Under the pieces are notes generated by a model. That model worked only from the letters and a program-made list of their open reading frames with translations. It was not told where the DNA came from and did not search any database. A stretch of 64,000 nt of DNA from Glutamicibacter sp. MNS18 (GTDB taxonomy: Bacteria > Actinomycetota > Actinomycetes > Actinomycetales > Micrococcaceae), in contig NZ_JAPCHW010000003.1 in assembly GCF_026107515.2 (NCBI RefSeq), positions 398,353 through 462,352 of the forward strand. Direction: 5' to 3'. Numbering within the stretch: the stretch's first letter is position 1; every line of letters begins with the position of its first letter. The position numbers and the translations under genes were made by a program. Below, piece by piece: positions 43,196 to 50,992 of this stretch.

Positions 43196-44779
43196 CTAGT
43201 TGCCCGGGGCCGATCCGGAGCCGGGACCACCCTGGCCGCGCCCCATCCCCGCACCCATGCCGGAGGTGAACTGGCCGGCGGTGGCGGTGGCCTGTTCCGT
43301 TGCCCCGTCGAGGCTACCGGTACCAAGACCTGATTCCACGTCGGCGCTGCCGCCCACCCAGAAGCCGTAGCCCTGACCGTCGGTGATCTCCCCGGCGGAA
43401 TACAGCACATTGGCCGTATCCCGGGTGGGTACGAAACTGACCACGATGCTGCCATCCGAATCCACCACGTGGATCGGGGTACCGGCGGGAACCGTGGTGC
43501 CCAGCGCGGCCTGCACGCCGGACTGTTCGGAACCCGATCCCAGCCCCTGGGCCATCCCGTCGCTGCCGGTGGCCAGCAGGAGGCCGCCGGTCACGGTGAT
43601 CCCGCCATCGGCGTCCAGTGCACCATTGCCGCCGCCGGTAGGCCCGTTGACCACGGTGGTGCCGCCACTGATGGTGATCTCGCCGTTCGAGTCCAGGCCG
43701 TCCCCATCCGCGGTGACGGTGACGGAGCCGGCGGAAATGTTCAGCAGGACCTCCCGGGAGGAGTCGGCCGAGGCATTGATGCCGTCATCCGCCGCGGTCA
43801 CGTTCACGGTGGCCCCGGACAGGTTGATGGCGGCGGCCTCGATTCCCTCGGTGGACTCGGTCACGGTCGCGGTCCCGCCGCTGAGTGTCAGCTCGTTTTC
43901 CGCCTTGATGCCATCATCCCCGGCGGCGACGGCGAGCGCTCCGGCGTACTGGTGCAGCCAGCCGCGCCCCTCGTCCTGGTCGTTGGTGGACTTGATGCCG
44001 TCGCCCGCCGCGTTGACCGTGTATGTGCCGCCGAGGATGGCGAGATAGTCCTTGCCCTTGATGCCGTCATCGGCGGCGGTCACCGTGACCGAACCTGAAA
44101 CCAGGACCAGCCCGTCCTTGCTGACTATGCCGTCCCGGTAATTGCCCTGCACCGCCAGCGACCCCTCGCCGGCAATGGTCAGATCTGCCTTCGAGTACAC
44201 GGCGGCATTCGCTGCTTCATCCGCCGTGTCCGCGTAGCTGGTCGCGTCGTTCAGGGTATTGGTGGTGCCATCCTGCAGGTACAGCAGCACCTCGTTGGCC
44301 TCGTCGACCTGCACGGCCGGGCCGCTGGAGTTCGAGATGCTCACCCCGTCGAGGATGATCCGCACCACCTCCTCCTTGGTCGCGCTGACCACGATCCGCC
44401 CGTCGCTCAACCCGCCGGAGAGCCGGTAGGTGCCGGCCGCGGATAGGGTCACAGTGCCGCCATCCACCGAGACGCCCGACGCGTCCTGTCCCTGGACCGT
44501 GGAGCCGCCATCGGACAGGGCAATGCTGGTCTCCTGTGTGTCATCCCATTGCAGGTCGTCGGCGTCGAAATGGGTGTCCTCGGTGACCTGGTCGGCGTCG
44601 ACGGAGGTGGTTCCGCTGCCGGACGCCGCGGCGTGAGCGCCGGGGGTGGCCTCGGCAGCTGAGGTGTTACCGGCCTCGGCGACCGTGCCCTGGCCTCCCG
44701 CGGCGCATCCGGCCAGGGTCAGCGCCAGGGACAGTGCGGCCATCGATGTCACGATCTTGGTGGGGACGGGAAGCTTCAT
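43196..44779 (-). CDS. Secreted carbohydrate-binding-domain lipoprotein (DUF4353-type)
   Basis: 527 aa. Signal peptide with lipobox LAGC (Cys 25), an Ala/Thr/Ser-rich linker, then repeated right-handed beta-helix-like turns (GVSISNSSGPAVQVDE, DLTIAGEGSLAVQGNYRDGI, VTVTAADDGIKGKDYLAI, ATVTESTEGIEAAAINLSGA, VTADGDGLDSNGEITISGG) typical of DUF4353. The C-terminus is Gly-rich (GMGAGMGRGQGG). Such proteins are surface-attached with unknown ligands. RBS AAGGA 8 nt before ATG 44779. It stands alone between gnd and the TetR locus. Confidence 0.85.
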   Translation of the reverse strand: MKLPVPTKIVTSMAALSLALTLAGCAAGGQGTVAEAGNTSAAEATPGAHAAASGSGTTSVDADQVTEDTHFDADDLQWDDTQETSIALSDGGSTVQGQDASGVSVDGGTVTLSAAGTYRLSGGLSDGRIVVSATKEEVVRIILDGVSISNSSGPAVQVDEANEVLLYLQDGTTNTLNDATSYADTADEAANAAVYSKADLTIAGEGSLAVQGNYRDGIVSKDGLVLVSGSVTVTAADDGIKGKDYLAILGGTYTVNAAGDGIKSTNDQDEGRGWLHQYAGALAVAAGDDGIKAENELTLSGGTATVTESTEGIEAAAINLSGATVNVTAADDGINASADSSREVLLNISAGSVTVTADGDGLDSNGEITISGGTTVVNGPTGGGNGALDADGGITVTGGLLLATGSDGMAQGLGSGSEQSGVQAALGTTVPAGTPIHVVDSDGSIVVSFVPTRDTANVLYSAGEITDGQGYGFWVGGSADVESGLGTGSLDGATEQATATAGQFTSGMGAGMGRGQGGPGSGSAPGN

Positions 44780-45016
44780 GGGTCGGGTCCTTGTGTTGGG
44801 TCCGCCGCGGCAAAGGCGGCAGTCGGGTCGTCCGGGAGGGGTTGTACCCATTCTTTGGTTCTCCACTGTGTCCAGCCTGTATCCGGTAATTGCCCACCTT
44901 GTGAATTCCCGGAAACCGGTGTGACGTGCGTCCGGCTGCGGGTGACCCCCTGCTCCACGCATCCGGTAATCCGTGCCCTCCGGTGGTGCGTTTGCCACCG
45001 ATCCTGCCAAAGAAAA

Positions 45017-45055
45017 AACCGGCCAGGTCCCGAGGAGATCGGTACCTGGCCGGTT
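45017..45055 (-). terminator. Terminator of gnd
   Basis: AACCGGCCAGGT and ACCTGGCCGGTT pair with a 15-nt loop; on the minus strand the stem is followed by TTTTCTTT. Confidence 0.85.
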
Positions 45056-45067
45056 CTGGCTTCGTGG

Positions 45068-46507
45068 CTAGTGGGTGTCTTCCGCCGCCACCTCGGAACG
45101 GTCACCGCTCCACAGGGTGTGGTAGGTGCCTTCCTTGTCGGTGCGGCGGTAGGTGTGCGCACCGAAGTAGTCGCGCAGTCCCTGGGTCAGCGCGGCCGGC
45201 AGGCGGTCACGGCGCAGTCCGTCGTAGTAGGCCAACGAGGAGGAGAAGACCGGTGCCGGGATGCCCAGCTGCACGGCGATCGACACCACGCGGCGCCAGG
45301 CCGGCACGGCCTGGGCGATGGCCTCGGCGAAGGCCGGGGCGAACAGCAGGTTCGCCGGCTTCTGATCGGCGGCATAGGCCGCGGTGATGTCCTTGAGCAG
45401 GGCGGCGCGGATGATGCAGCCCTCGCGCCACAGCCCGGCGATCTCGTCCAGCTTCAGCTCCCAGTTGTATTCCCCGGCAGCGGAGGTGAGCATGTCCAGG
45501 CCCTGGGCGTAGGAGACCAGCTTGGAGGCGAACAGCGCCTGGCGCACATCCTCGACGAAGTTCTCCGGCACCTGCACCTCGGAGGTGTTCGCGGCCAGCA
45601 CCTGCTGGCCCACCGCACGGATCTCGCGCTGCGAGGACAGCGAGCGGGCGAAGACCGATTCGGCGATGGCCGAGACCGGTGAGCCCATGTCCAGCCCGGA
45701 CTGCACGGTCCAACGGCCGGTGCCCTTCTGTCCTGCGGAGTCGAGGATGACATCGACCAGCGGCTGGCCGGTGGCGGCATCGGTGTGGCCCAGCACTTCG
45801 GCGGTGATCTCGATCAGGAAGCTGGAGAGTTCGCCCTGGTTCCAGTTGGCGAAGATCCCGGCCTGTTCGGCGGGCCCGATGCCCGCGGCGTGGCGCAGCA
45901 GGTCGTAGGCTTCCCCGATGACCTGCATGTCGGCGTACTCGATACCGTTGTGCACCATCTTCACGAAGTGGCCGGCACCGTCGGTGGAGACCCAGGCGCA
46001 GCACGGGGTGCCGTCCTCGGCCTTGGCGGAGATCTTCTCCAGCATCGGGCCAAGTGCCTGGTAGGACTGGGCCGAGCCGCCGGGCATGATCGAGGGGCCG
46101 AGCAGGGCACCTTCCTCGCCGCCGGAGACCCCCACACCAACGAAGTGCAGGCCCTTTTCGGCCAGCGCCGCCTCACGGCGGCGGGTGTCGGTGTAGTGGG
46201 AGTTGCCTGCATCGATGATGATGTCGTCTTTTTCCAGCAGCGGAACCAGCTGTTCGATGACCGAATCGACCGGAGCACCGGCCTTGACCATGATCAGCAC
46301 CCGGCGCGGGGTTTCCAGATTGGCAACCAGCTCTTCAAGGGTCTCGGTGCGGATGAAATCGCCTTCAGTCCCGTGGGCATCGAGCAATGCGTCGGTCTTG
46401 CCCACCGAGCGGTTGTGCAGGGCAACGGTGTACCCGTTGCGGGCGAAGTTGCGGGCGAGGTTCGCGCCCATCACGGCAAGACCTGTGACGCCAATCTGTG
46501 CAGGCAT
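45068..46507 (-). CDS. gnd: 6-phosphogluconate dehydrogenase, decarboxylating
   Basis: 479 aa. NADP-binding GLAVMGANLARNFARNGYTV (9-28), then VKAGAPVDSVIEQL, IIDAGNSHYTDT, VGVGVSGGEEGALLGPSIMP, and the catalytic KMVHNGIEYADMQ with Lys and Asn. C-terminal helical domain with LDSAGQKGTGRWT and ANLLFAPAFAEAI. It oxidises 6-phosphogluconate to ribulose-5-phosphate plus CO2 and NADPH. ATG 46507 has GGAG ~10 nt upstream. The divergent GntR-family gene and gntK/gntP nearby make a gluconate-to-pentose-phosphate route. Confidence 0.97.
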   Translation of the reverse strand: MPAQIGVTGLAVMGANLARNFARNGYTVALHNRSVGKTDALLDAHGTEGDFIRTETLEELVANLETPRRVLIMVKAGAPVDSVIEQLVPLLEKDDIIIDAGNSHYTDTRRREAALAEKGLHFVGVGVSGGEEGALLGPSIMPGGSAQSYQALGPMLEKISAKAEDGTPCCAWVSTDGAGHFVKMVHNGIEYADMQVIGEAYDLLRHAAGIGPAEQAGIFANWNQGELSSFLIEITAEVLGHTDAATGQPLVDVILDSAGQKGTGRWTVQSGLDMGSPVSAIAESVFARSLSSQREIRAVGQQVLAANTSEVQVPENFVEDVRQALFASKLVSYAQGLDMLTSAAGEYNWELKLDEIAGLWREGCIIRAALLKDITAAYAADQKPANLLFAPAFAEAIAQAVPAWRRVVSIAVQLGIPAPVFSSSLAYYDGLRRDRLPAALTQGLRDYFGAHTYRRTDKEGTYHTLWSGDRSEVAAEDTH

Positions 46508-46641
46508 AAATTCATTACTCCATTTTTTGACCGGAAAGCTATGCCGTGAAAACCGGGCACGTTCCCCGCACCCGCACGGCTTCGTGACGTCTTCCATCCT
46601 ACCGCCCGACCGTGCCGATACCCAGATCCACACCAAAAACA

Positions 46642-46659
46642 AAGCAGATTTATTTGCTT
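46642..46659. promoter_or_regulatory. Candidate GntR operator in the gnd/gntR divergent region
   Basis: AAGCAGATTTATTTGCTT: arms AAGCA and TGCTT around GATTTATT. The same GATTTATT core occurs in a dyad upstream of gntK. Confidence 0.45.
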
Positions 46660-46700
46660 CCACTCACGGTGAGTTGGGGTATTGCAGTACCCGGATTGGA

Positions 46701-46706
46701 TAGGAT
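46701..46706 (+). promoter_or_regulatory. -10 box TAGGAT for leaderless gntR-type gene
   Basis: TAGGAT ends 6 nt before ATG 46713; no RBS is visible. Confidence 0.5.
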
Positions 46707-46712
46707 GATGCA

Positions 46713-47444
46713 ATGGCAACAAGTCTGCACTCGCATGTGGTCGAGGTCCTCGGTTCTCGCATCGTGAACGGAAGCATCGCCGCCGGAAGTGTCCTGCTGG
46801 CTTCCGAACTCGAGGACGAGCTGAAGGTCTCACGCTCGGTGGTGCGCGAGGCCGTGCGGGTCCTGGCCCAATGCGGCCTGGTTACCAGCACCAAGCGGGT
46901 GGGCATCAGGGTCCAGGGTGTGGAGAAGTGGAACCCCTTCGACTCGCTTGTCATCCGCTGGCGTCTGGCCAGCGGACATCAGGGCAAGCAATTGCGCTCA
47001 TTGACCGAGCTGCGCATCTCCGTGGAACCGATGGCCGCCGAGCTGGCGGCGCAGTACGCGCCGGATCACTTTCGCGAGGAGTTGATGACGCTCTCGGCGC
47101 AGATGAACCACTACGGACGAACCGGGGACCTGCACCGCTTCCTGGATCTGGACATCCGCTTCCATGCGGTCCTGCTGGCCGCCTCGGGCAATGAGATGTT
47201 CGCGAACCTGTCGATCCCGATCGGCGAGACGCTGCGCGGTCGCACCGAATTGGGTCTGATGCCCGAGCGCCCCCATGAGGAGGCCCTCACCTGGCACCAG
47301 GCCGTGGCCGATGCGGTCTCCAACCGCGACCCGCTGGCGGCCCGGGCGAATATGGAGAACATCATGCGCCGCACGCACAGCGAAATCTGCGGGATCTGGC
47401 AGGACCAGGATCGCCTGTTCGTCGATCCCCCGGCAGCACCCTAG
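46713..47444 (+). CDS. gntR: GntR/FadR-family regulator, probable gluconate repressor
   Basis: 243 aa. Winged HTH: LHSHVVEVLGSRIVNGSIAA, LASELEDELKVSRSVVREAV, RVLAQCGLVTSTKRVGIRV. FCD ligand domain: RSLTELRISVEPMAAELAAQ, FLDLDIRFHAVLLAASGNEM (Asp/His metal ligands) and EEALTWHQAVADAVSNRDPL. Divergent from gnd and near gntP-gntK, so it most likely senses gluconate or a phosphorylated form and represses the locus. Other FadR-type ligands cannot be excluded. Confidence 0.85.
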   Translation: MATSLHSHVVEVLGSRIVNGSIAAGSVLLASELEDELKVSRSVVREAVRVLAQCGLVTSTKRVGIRVQGVEKWNPFDSLVIRWRLASGHQGKQLRSLTELRISVEPMAAELAAQYAPDHFREELMTLSAQMNHYGRTGDLHRFLDLDIRFHAVLLAASGNEMFANLSIPIGETLRGRTELGLMPERPHEEALTWHQAVADAVSNRDPLAARANMENIMRRTHSEICGIWQDQDRLFVDPPAAP

Positions 47445-47535
47445 ACACCTTTTCCACATTTCGTCGCTCCACGCCATCGACAACGCACCGCAGGCCTAGG
47501 ATGGCCGAGTCCTACCTGCCAACAAGGAGTGCGCC

Positions 47536-48063
47536 ATGAGGGCAATGCCAAACCGGGCCTGCGTCTTATGTCTGATGATTTCCCTGAGCGTATCCGGTTG
47601 CCACGTCCTGGCGCCGGCTCGCCAGGAGCCCACGGACCGGTATGGCACAGGCGTCGAACTGATCCAGTTGGACATCCCGGGCCAGACCACCACATTCGGC
47701 CACAGCGCGAGGTGGGAGAACGGGCTGGAAGTCGTGGTCGGCGCCCCGGAACCGTACGAACCCACCGAACCGCTTCCGGATGAGAACGCCGGCATACCGG
47801 TGGCGGTAGCCGTCGAGGTACGCAACCATACCGGCAGCAACTACAACCCCCTGCACCTGTTCCTGTCAGCTGCCTCGGGTGGAGAGGAGGCATCCCATTT
47901 CGACATCGGAGCACGCGGCCGGTTCCGGGCCCCGTTGACCACCGTGCCCAACGGCCACAGTATCCGATTCGAGATGGCCTTCATCATGACCGATGCGACC
48001 CAGGCGGTGGTGGATGTCATTCCCGGAATGCCCGGCTACCGGACCGCTACCTTCACCCACTGA
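47536..48063 (+). CDS. Small secreted lipoprotein, unknown (DUF4352-like pattern)
   Basis: 175 aa. Signal peptide with lipobox VSGC (Cys 22). The mature part GQTTTFGHSARWENGLEVVV, IPVAVAVEVRNHTGSNYNPL and PNGHSIRFEMAFIMTD looks like the Ig-like DUF4352 fold found in many actinobacterial lipoproteins. RBS AAGGAG 6 nt before ATG. It lies between gntR and gntP, convergent with gntP; a link to gluconate is not shown by the sequence. Confidence 0.75.
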   Translation: MRAMPNRACVLCLMISLSVSGCHVLAPARQEPTDRYGTGVELIQLDIPGQTTTFGHSARWENGLEVVVGAPEPYEPTEPLPDENAGIPVAVAVEVRNHTGSNYNPLHLFLSAASGGEEASHFDIGARGRFRAPLTTVPNGHSIRFEMAFIMTDATQAVVDVIPGMPGYRTATFTH

Positions 48064-48065
48064 TA

Positions 48066-48125
48066 TGCAACGCACCGTGCCCCTGTCCACCGAATGCTCG
48101 GTGGGCAGGGGCACGGTGCGTTGCA
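48066..48125. terminator. 60-nt terminator palindrome
   Basis: Arms of 28 nt (TGCAACGCACCGTGCCCCTG...) pair with only one G-T wobble around a 4-nt loop, between two convergent genes. Confidence 0.85.
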
Positions 48126-48157
48126 CGGGCAAGATATCCCGTACCAGGTTCAGGCGA

Positions 48158-49579
48158 TCAGGCGATCAGGGTGGCCAGCGAGTAGAGCACCATGACGAAG
48201 GTGAAGCCGATCACCGAGACCAGGGCCTGGCCCACGGTCCACACCTTCAAGGTGGTGGGCACGTCCATCTGGAAGAACCGCGAGATCAGCCAGAACCCCG
48301 AATCGTTGACGTGACCGGCGAAGACCGAGCCGGCAGCCAGGGCGAGCACCATCGTGGCCACCTGCAGGGCCGACAGCGAAGGGTCGTCGAGCACGGCCGG
48401 CTGGACGATGGCCGCCGCGGTGGTCAGGGCCACCGTGGCCGACCCCTGGGCCACCCGGACCACGGCGGCGATCAGGAACCCGGCCACGATCAGCGGCAGG
48501 CCCACGGATTCCAGCGAATTGGCGATCGCATTGCCGATACCGCTGGCACGCAGCACCCCACCGAACATGCCGCCGGCACCGGTGATGAGGATGATCGAGC
48601 ACACCGGGCCCAGCGCCGAGTCGACGACGGTTTCGATCAGGGTCTTTTCCTTCTTCTTCCGGAAGCCCAGCAGGTACATGCCCAGCAGCACGGTGAGCAT
48701 CAGGGCCACCGGGGTTTCACCCAGCAGGCGCAACCACTGGACCCAGGTCGCCTCGGCATCAACCACACCGGCGGTACCGAGCATGTTCAGTCCGGTGTTC
48801 AGGAAGATCAGCAGCAGCGGCATCAGCAGCAGGCCGAAGACGGTGGCCACCGACGGGGAGGACTTGAAGGCATCCTTGTCGTTGCCATTGCCGTTGCCCA
48901 GCGCGGCGTCCAGGATGTGCGGCACCGGGATGTCGAAGCGCTTGCCCACGAACTTGCCGTAGAGATGACCGGCGAAGTACCAGGTGGGGATCGCCACGAT
49001 CAGGCCAAGAACCAGCACCAGCCCGACATTGGCGTTCAGCAACCCGGAGGCGGCCACCGGACCGGGGTGCGGTGGGACGAAGATGTGCATCACCGAGAAC
49101 GCGGTGGCTGCGGGAATCGCGTAGAAGAGCAGGGAGCCGCCCAAACGGCGGGCCACGGTGAAGATGATCGGCAGCATGACGACCAGGCCGGCATCAAAGA
49201 AGATCGGGAAGCCGAAGAGCAGCGAGGCCATGGACAGGGCCAGCGGGGCACGCTTTTCACCGAACTTGTCGATCAGCCATTGGGTCATCACCTGGGCGCC
49301 ACCACTGGTTTCCAGCATCCGGCCGAGCATCGCACCCAGACCCACCAGCAGGGCCACGCTGGCCAGGGTTCCACCGAACCCACTGGTCAGCGTGCCGATG
49401 ATCTCCCCGGCGGGAATGCCGGCGGCGATTGCCGTGAGTAGGCTGGTGAGCACCAGGGCGATAAACGCGTGGACTCGGAAACGGATAATGAGAACCAGCA
49501 AAAGCGCAATGGCCGCAACGGCCAGGCCCAGCAACGCCGGTGTGCCCAGCGTCCAGTTCAGGGCAAGGTCAGTATTCAT
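48158..49579 (-). CDS. gntP: Gluconate:H+ symporter (GntP family)
   Basis: 473 aa with about 12-14 TM helices. GntP family motifs: FGGTLASVALLVGLGAMLGR, SGGAQVMTQWLIDKFGEKRA, FGFPIFFDAGLVVMLPIIF, AATAFSVMHIFVPPHPGPVA, and near the end RVAQGSATVALTTAAAIVQP and HVNDSGFWLISRFFQMDV. It imports D-gluconate by proton symport. ATG 49579 follows AAGGACGACA, and the gene is 27 bp behind gntK, so they form a gntK-gntP operon. Confidence 0.95.
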   Translation of the reverse strand: MNTDLALNWTLGTPALLGLAVAAIALLLVLIIRFRVHAFIALVLTSLLTAIAAGIPAGEIIGTLTSGFGGTLASVALLVGLGAMLGRMLETSGGAQVMTQWLIDKFGEKRAPLALSMASLLFGFPIFFDAGLVVMLPIIFTVARRLGGSLLFYAIPAATAFSVMHIFVPPHPGPVAASGLLNANVGLVLVLGLIVAIPTWYFAGHLYGKFVGKRFDIPVPHILDAALGNGNGNDKDAFKSSPSVATVFGLLLMPLLLIFLNTGLNMLGTAGVVDAEATWVQWLRLLGETPVALMLTVLLGMYLLGFRKKKEKTLIETVVDSALGPVCSIILITGAGGMFGGVLRASGIGNAIANSLESVGLPLIVAGFLIAAVVRVAQGSATVALTTAAAIVQPAVLDDPSLSALQVATMVLALAAGSVFAGHVNDSGFWLISRFFQMDVPTTLKVWTVGQALVSVIGFTFVMVLYSLATLIA

Positions 49580-49606
49580 TGTCGTCCTTGATCAATGGGG
49601 AGGGGG

Positions 49607-50137
49607 TTAGTTGCCCGGGGCGGGTGAATCGATGGCCAGCCGGGCCAGGACCGCATCGACGATCGCTTGCGGGCTCTGGTTGATCTCCACGCTGATGGCC
49701 CGTTCTTCGGCCGCGGGTTCTTCCAGGGTGTCCAGCTGGCTGGTGAGCAGGGAGGTGGGCATGAACTCGTGATCCCTGGAATCCATGCGATCCTGGATCA
49801 GTTCCTTGCCGCCGACCAGGTGGATGAACCGGGTGGCGGGCTCGTGGGCACGGATCAGTTCACGGTAGGAACGTTTCAGTGCCGAACAGGCGATGATGAC
49901 TGGTTGGCCTGCCGGGCCACGTTGCGCCAGGCGCTGTCCGATGATCTTCAGCCAGGGCTCCCGGTCGGCGTCGTCCAACGGGATGCCAAGACCCATCTTG
50001 TCCTTATTGGCCTTGGGGTGCAGATGGTCACCATCGATGAATTCGACACCCAGTTCCCGGGCCAAGAGTTCTCCAATGGTGGATTTGCCACTGCCGGAAA
50101 CACCCATGACCACCATGGGTACAACCTGTCCTGTCAT
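49607..50137 (-). CDS. gntK: Gluconokinase (GntK type)
   Basis: 176 aa. P-loop GVSGSGKSTIGELLARELG (12-30), substrate part FIDGDHLHPKANKDKMGLGI, DDADREPWLKIIGQ, CSALKRSYRELIR, FIHLVGGKELIQDRMDSRDH and the lid SLLTSQLDTLEEP. It phosphorylates gluconate to 6-phosphogluconate, the substrate of Gnd. GGAG is 7 nt before ATG 50137. First gene of the gntK-gntP operon. Confidence 0.96.
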   Translation of the reverse strand: MTGQVVPMVVMGVSGSGKSTIGELLARELGVEFIDGDHLHPKANKDKMGLGIPLDDADREPWLKIIGQRLAQRGPAGQPVIIACSALKRSYRELIRAHEPATRFIHLVGGKELIQDRMDSRDHEFMPTSLLTSQLDTLEEPAAEERAISVEINQSPQAIVDAVLARLAIDSPAPGN

Positions 50138-50198
50138 CTGCTCACTCCGTTGTGCCGAACCTTATTGTCAGACTTATGATTTTGATTGCTACTTTAAA

Positions 50199-50213
50199 TC
50201 TGATTTATTCAGA
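50199..50213. promoter_or_regulatory. Candidate GntR operator upstream of gntK
   Basis: TCTGATTTATTCAGA: 5-bp arms TCTGA and TCAGA around TTTAT, sharing GATTTATT with the dyad at 46642-46659. It lies ~60 bp upstream of gntK. Confidence 0.5.
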
Positions 50214-50435
50214 CTAAACTTCCGGGCCGTCCGAGTCAATAGCAAAGACCCCCGGCATCACGCCTTCTTCACCTGCCTGCACCACACGCCACCCGCAAGA
50301 AACCGGAAAAACATTGATTGACCACTGATTTTACGGAACATCACGGAGACCGTCGGGCCCCGGCCGGCAGCAGGAATCCCTGGCATCCGAGCCACTGGCC
50401 TACAGCTGTAGCTGAATATTTACCAACAATCCATA

Positions 50436-50459
50436 GGTTCAAGCACCAGTTGAGGGTAT
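50436..50459 (+). promoter_or_regulatory. Sigma-B/sigma-F-like promoter of the GlsB/YeaQ gene
   Basis: GGTT, 14 nt, GGGTAT fits the actinobacterial general-stress consensus GNNT-N14-16-GGGTAY. It lies 60 bp before the start codon of a stress-type membrane protein. Confidence 0.55.
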
Positions 50460-50518
50460 CGTCGGGATCAGTAGCTCAACCCGGGCACTAGGAACTTTGC
50501 AACCAGTGAGGTGAACCA

Positions 50519-50779
50519 ATGGGTTTTCTAGGATGGATAGTTTTGGGTTTGGTTGCCGGCGCGATCGCGAAGGCAATCAAGCCAGGTGAGCAAGGCGGCG
50601 GATGGCTGGCCACCTTGTTGCTGGGTGTCGTTGGCGCCGTTGTCGGCGGCTGGCTCGGATCATTGATCTTCAACGTGGAGATCACGGAATTCTGGTCGAT
50701 CCAGACGTGGTTGCTGGCCATCGGCGGCTCGCTGATTGTGCTGGTTGTCTGGGGGTTCCTGACACGCAAGAAGTCCTAA
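50519..50779 (+). CDS. GlsB/YeaQ/YmgE-family stress membrane protein
   Basis: 86 aa, three TM helices with Gly-rich GxxxG-like repeats: MGFLGWIVLGLVAGAIAKAI, GGGWLATLLLGVVGAVVGGW and WLLAIGGSLIVLVVWGFL. This is the transglycosylase-associated (YeaQ/YmgE) family, induced in general stress in many bacteria, with unknown mechanism. RBS GAGGTGAAC before ATG 50519. The upstream sigma-B-like promoter agrees with stress induction. Confidence 0.93.
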   Translation: MGFLGWIVLGLVAGAIAKAIKPGEQGGGWLATLLLGVVGAVVGGWLGSLIFNVEITEFWSIQTWLLAIGGSLIVLVVWGFLTRKKS

Positions 50780-50786
50780 CCCCGGC

Positions 50787-50817
50787 AGCGGGATCCGCAC
50801 AGGATGCGGGTCCCGCT
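50787..50817 (+). terminator. Terminator of the GlsB/YeaQ gene
   Basis: AGCGGGATCCGCA, loop CAGGA, TGCGGGTCCCGCT: a 13-bp stem with one G-T wobble, 7 bp after the stop. Confidence 0.8.
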
Positions 50818-50992
50818 CCCCTACCGAACCCGTCTGCACCGGCGCTTGCCACCGCGTGCAGGCGGGTTTCGCCTGTCCCGGCACCCTTGAGGCACCCCAC
50901 CCTGCCCTTCTGAGAACCTGCAGGATGCTACCGCCGCGGCAAACCCAGCGCATACACTGGGCACACCGCAGCACAGCCAAGGAAGGCCTGTC

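Noticed and set aside
47993-49441. 482 aa plus-strand ORF opposite gntP
   Set aside because: Extremely His/Gln/Arg-rich antisense frame running through a terminator.
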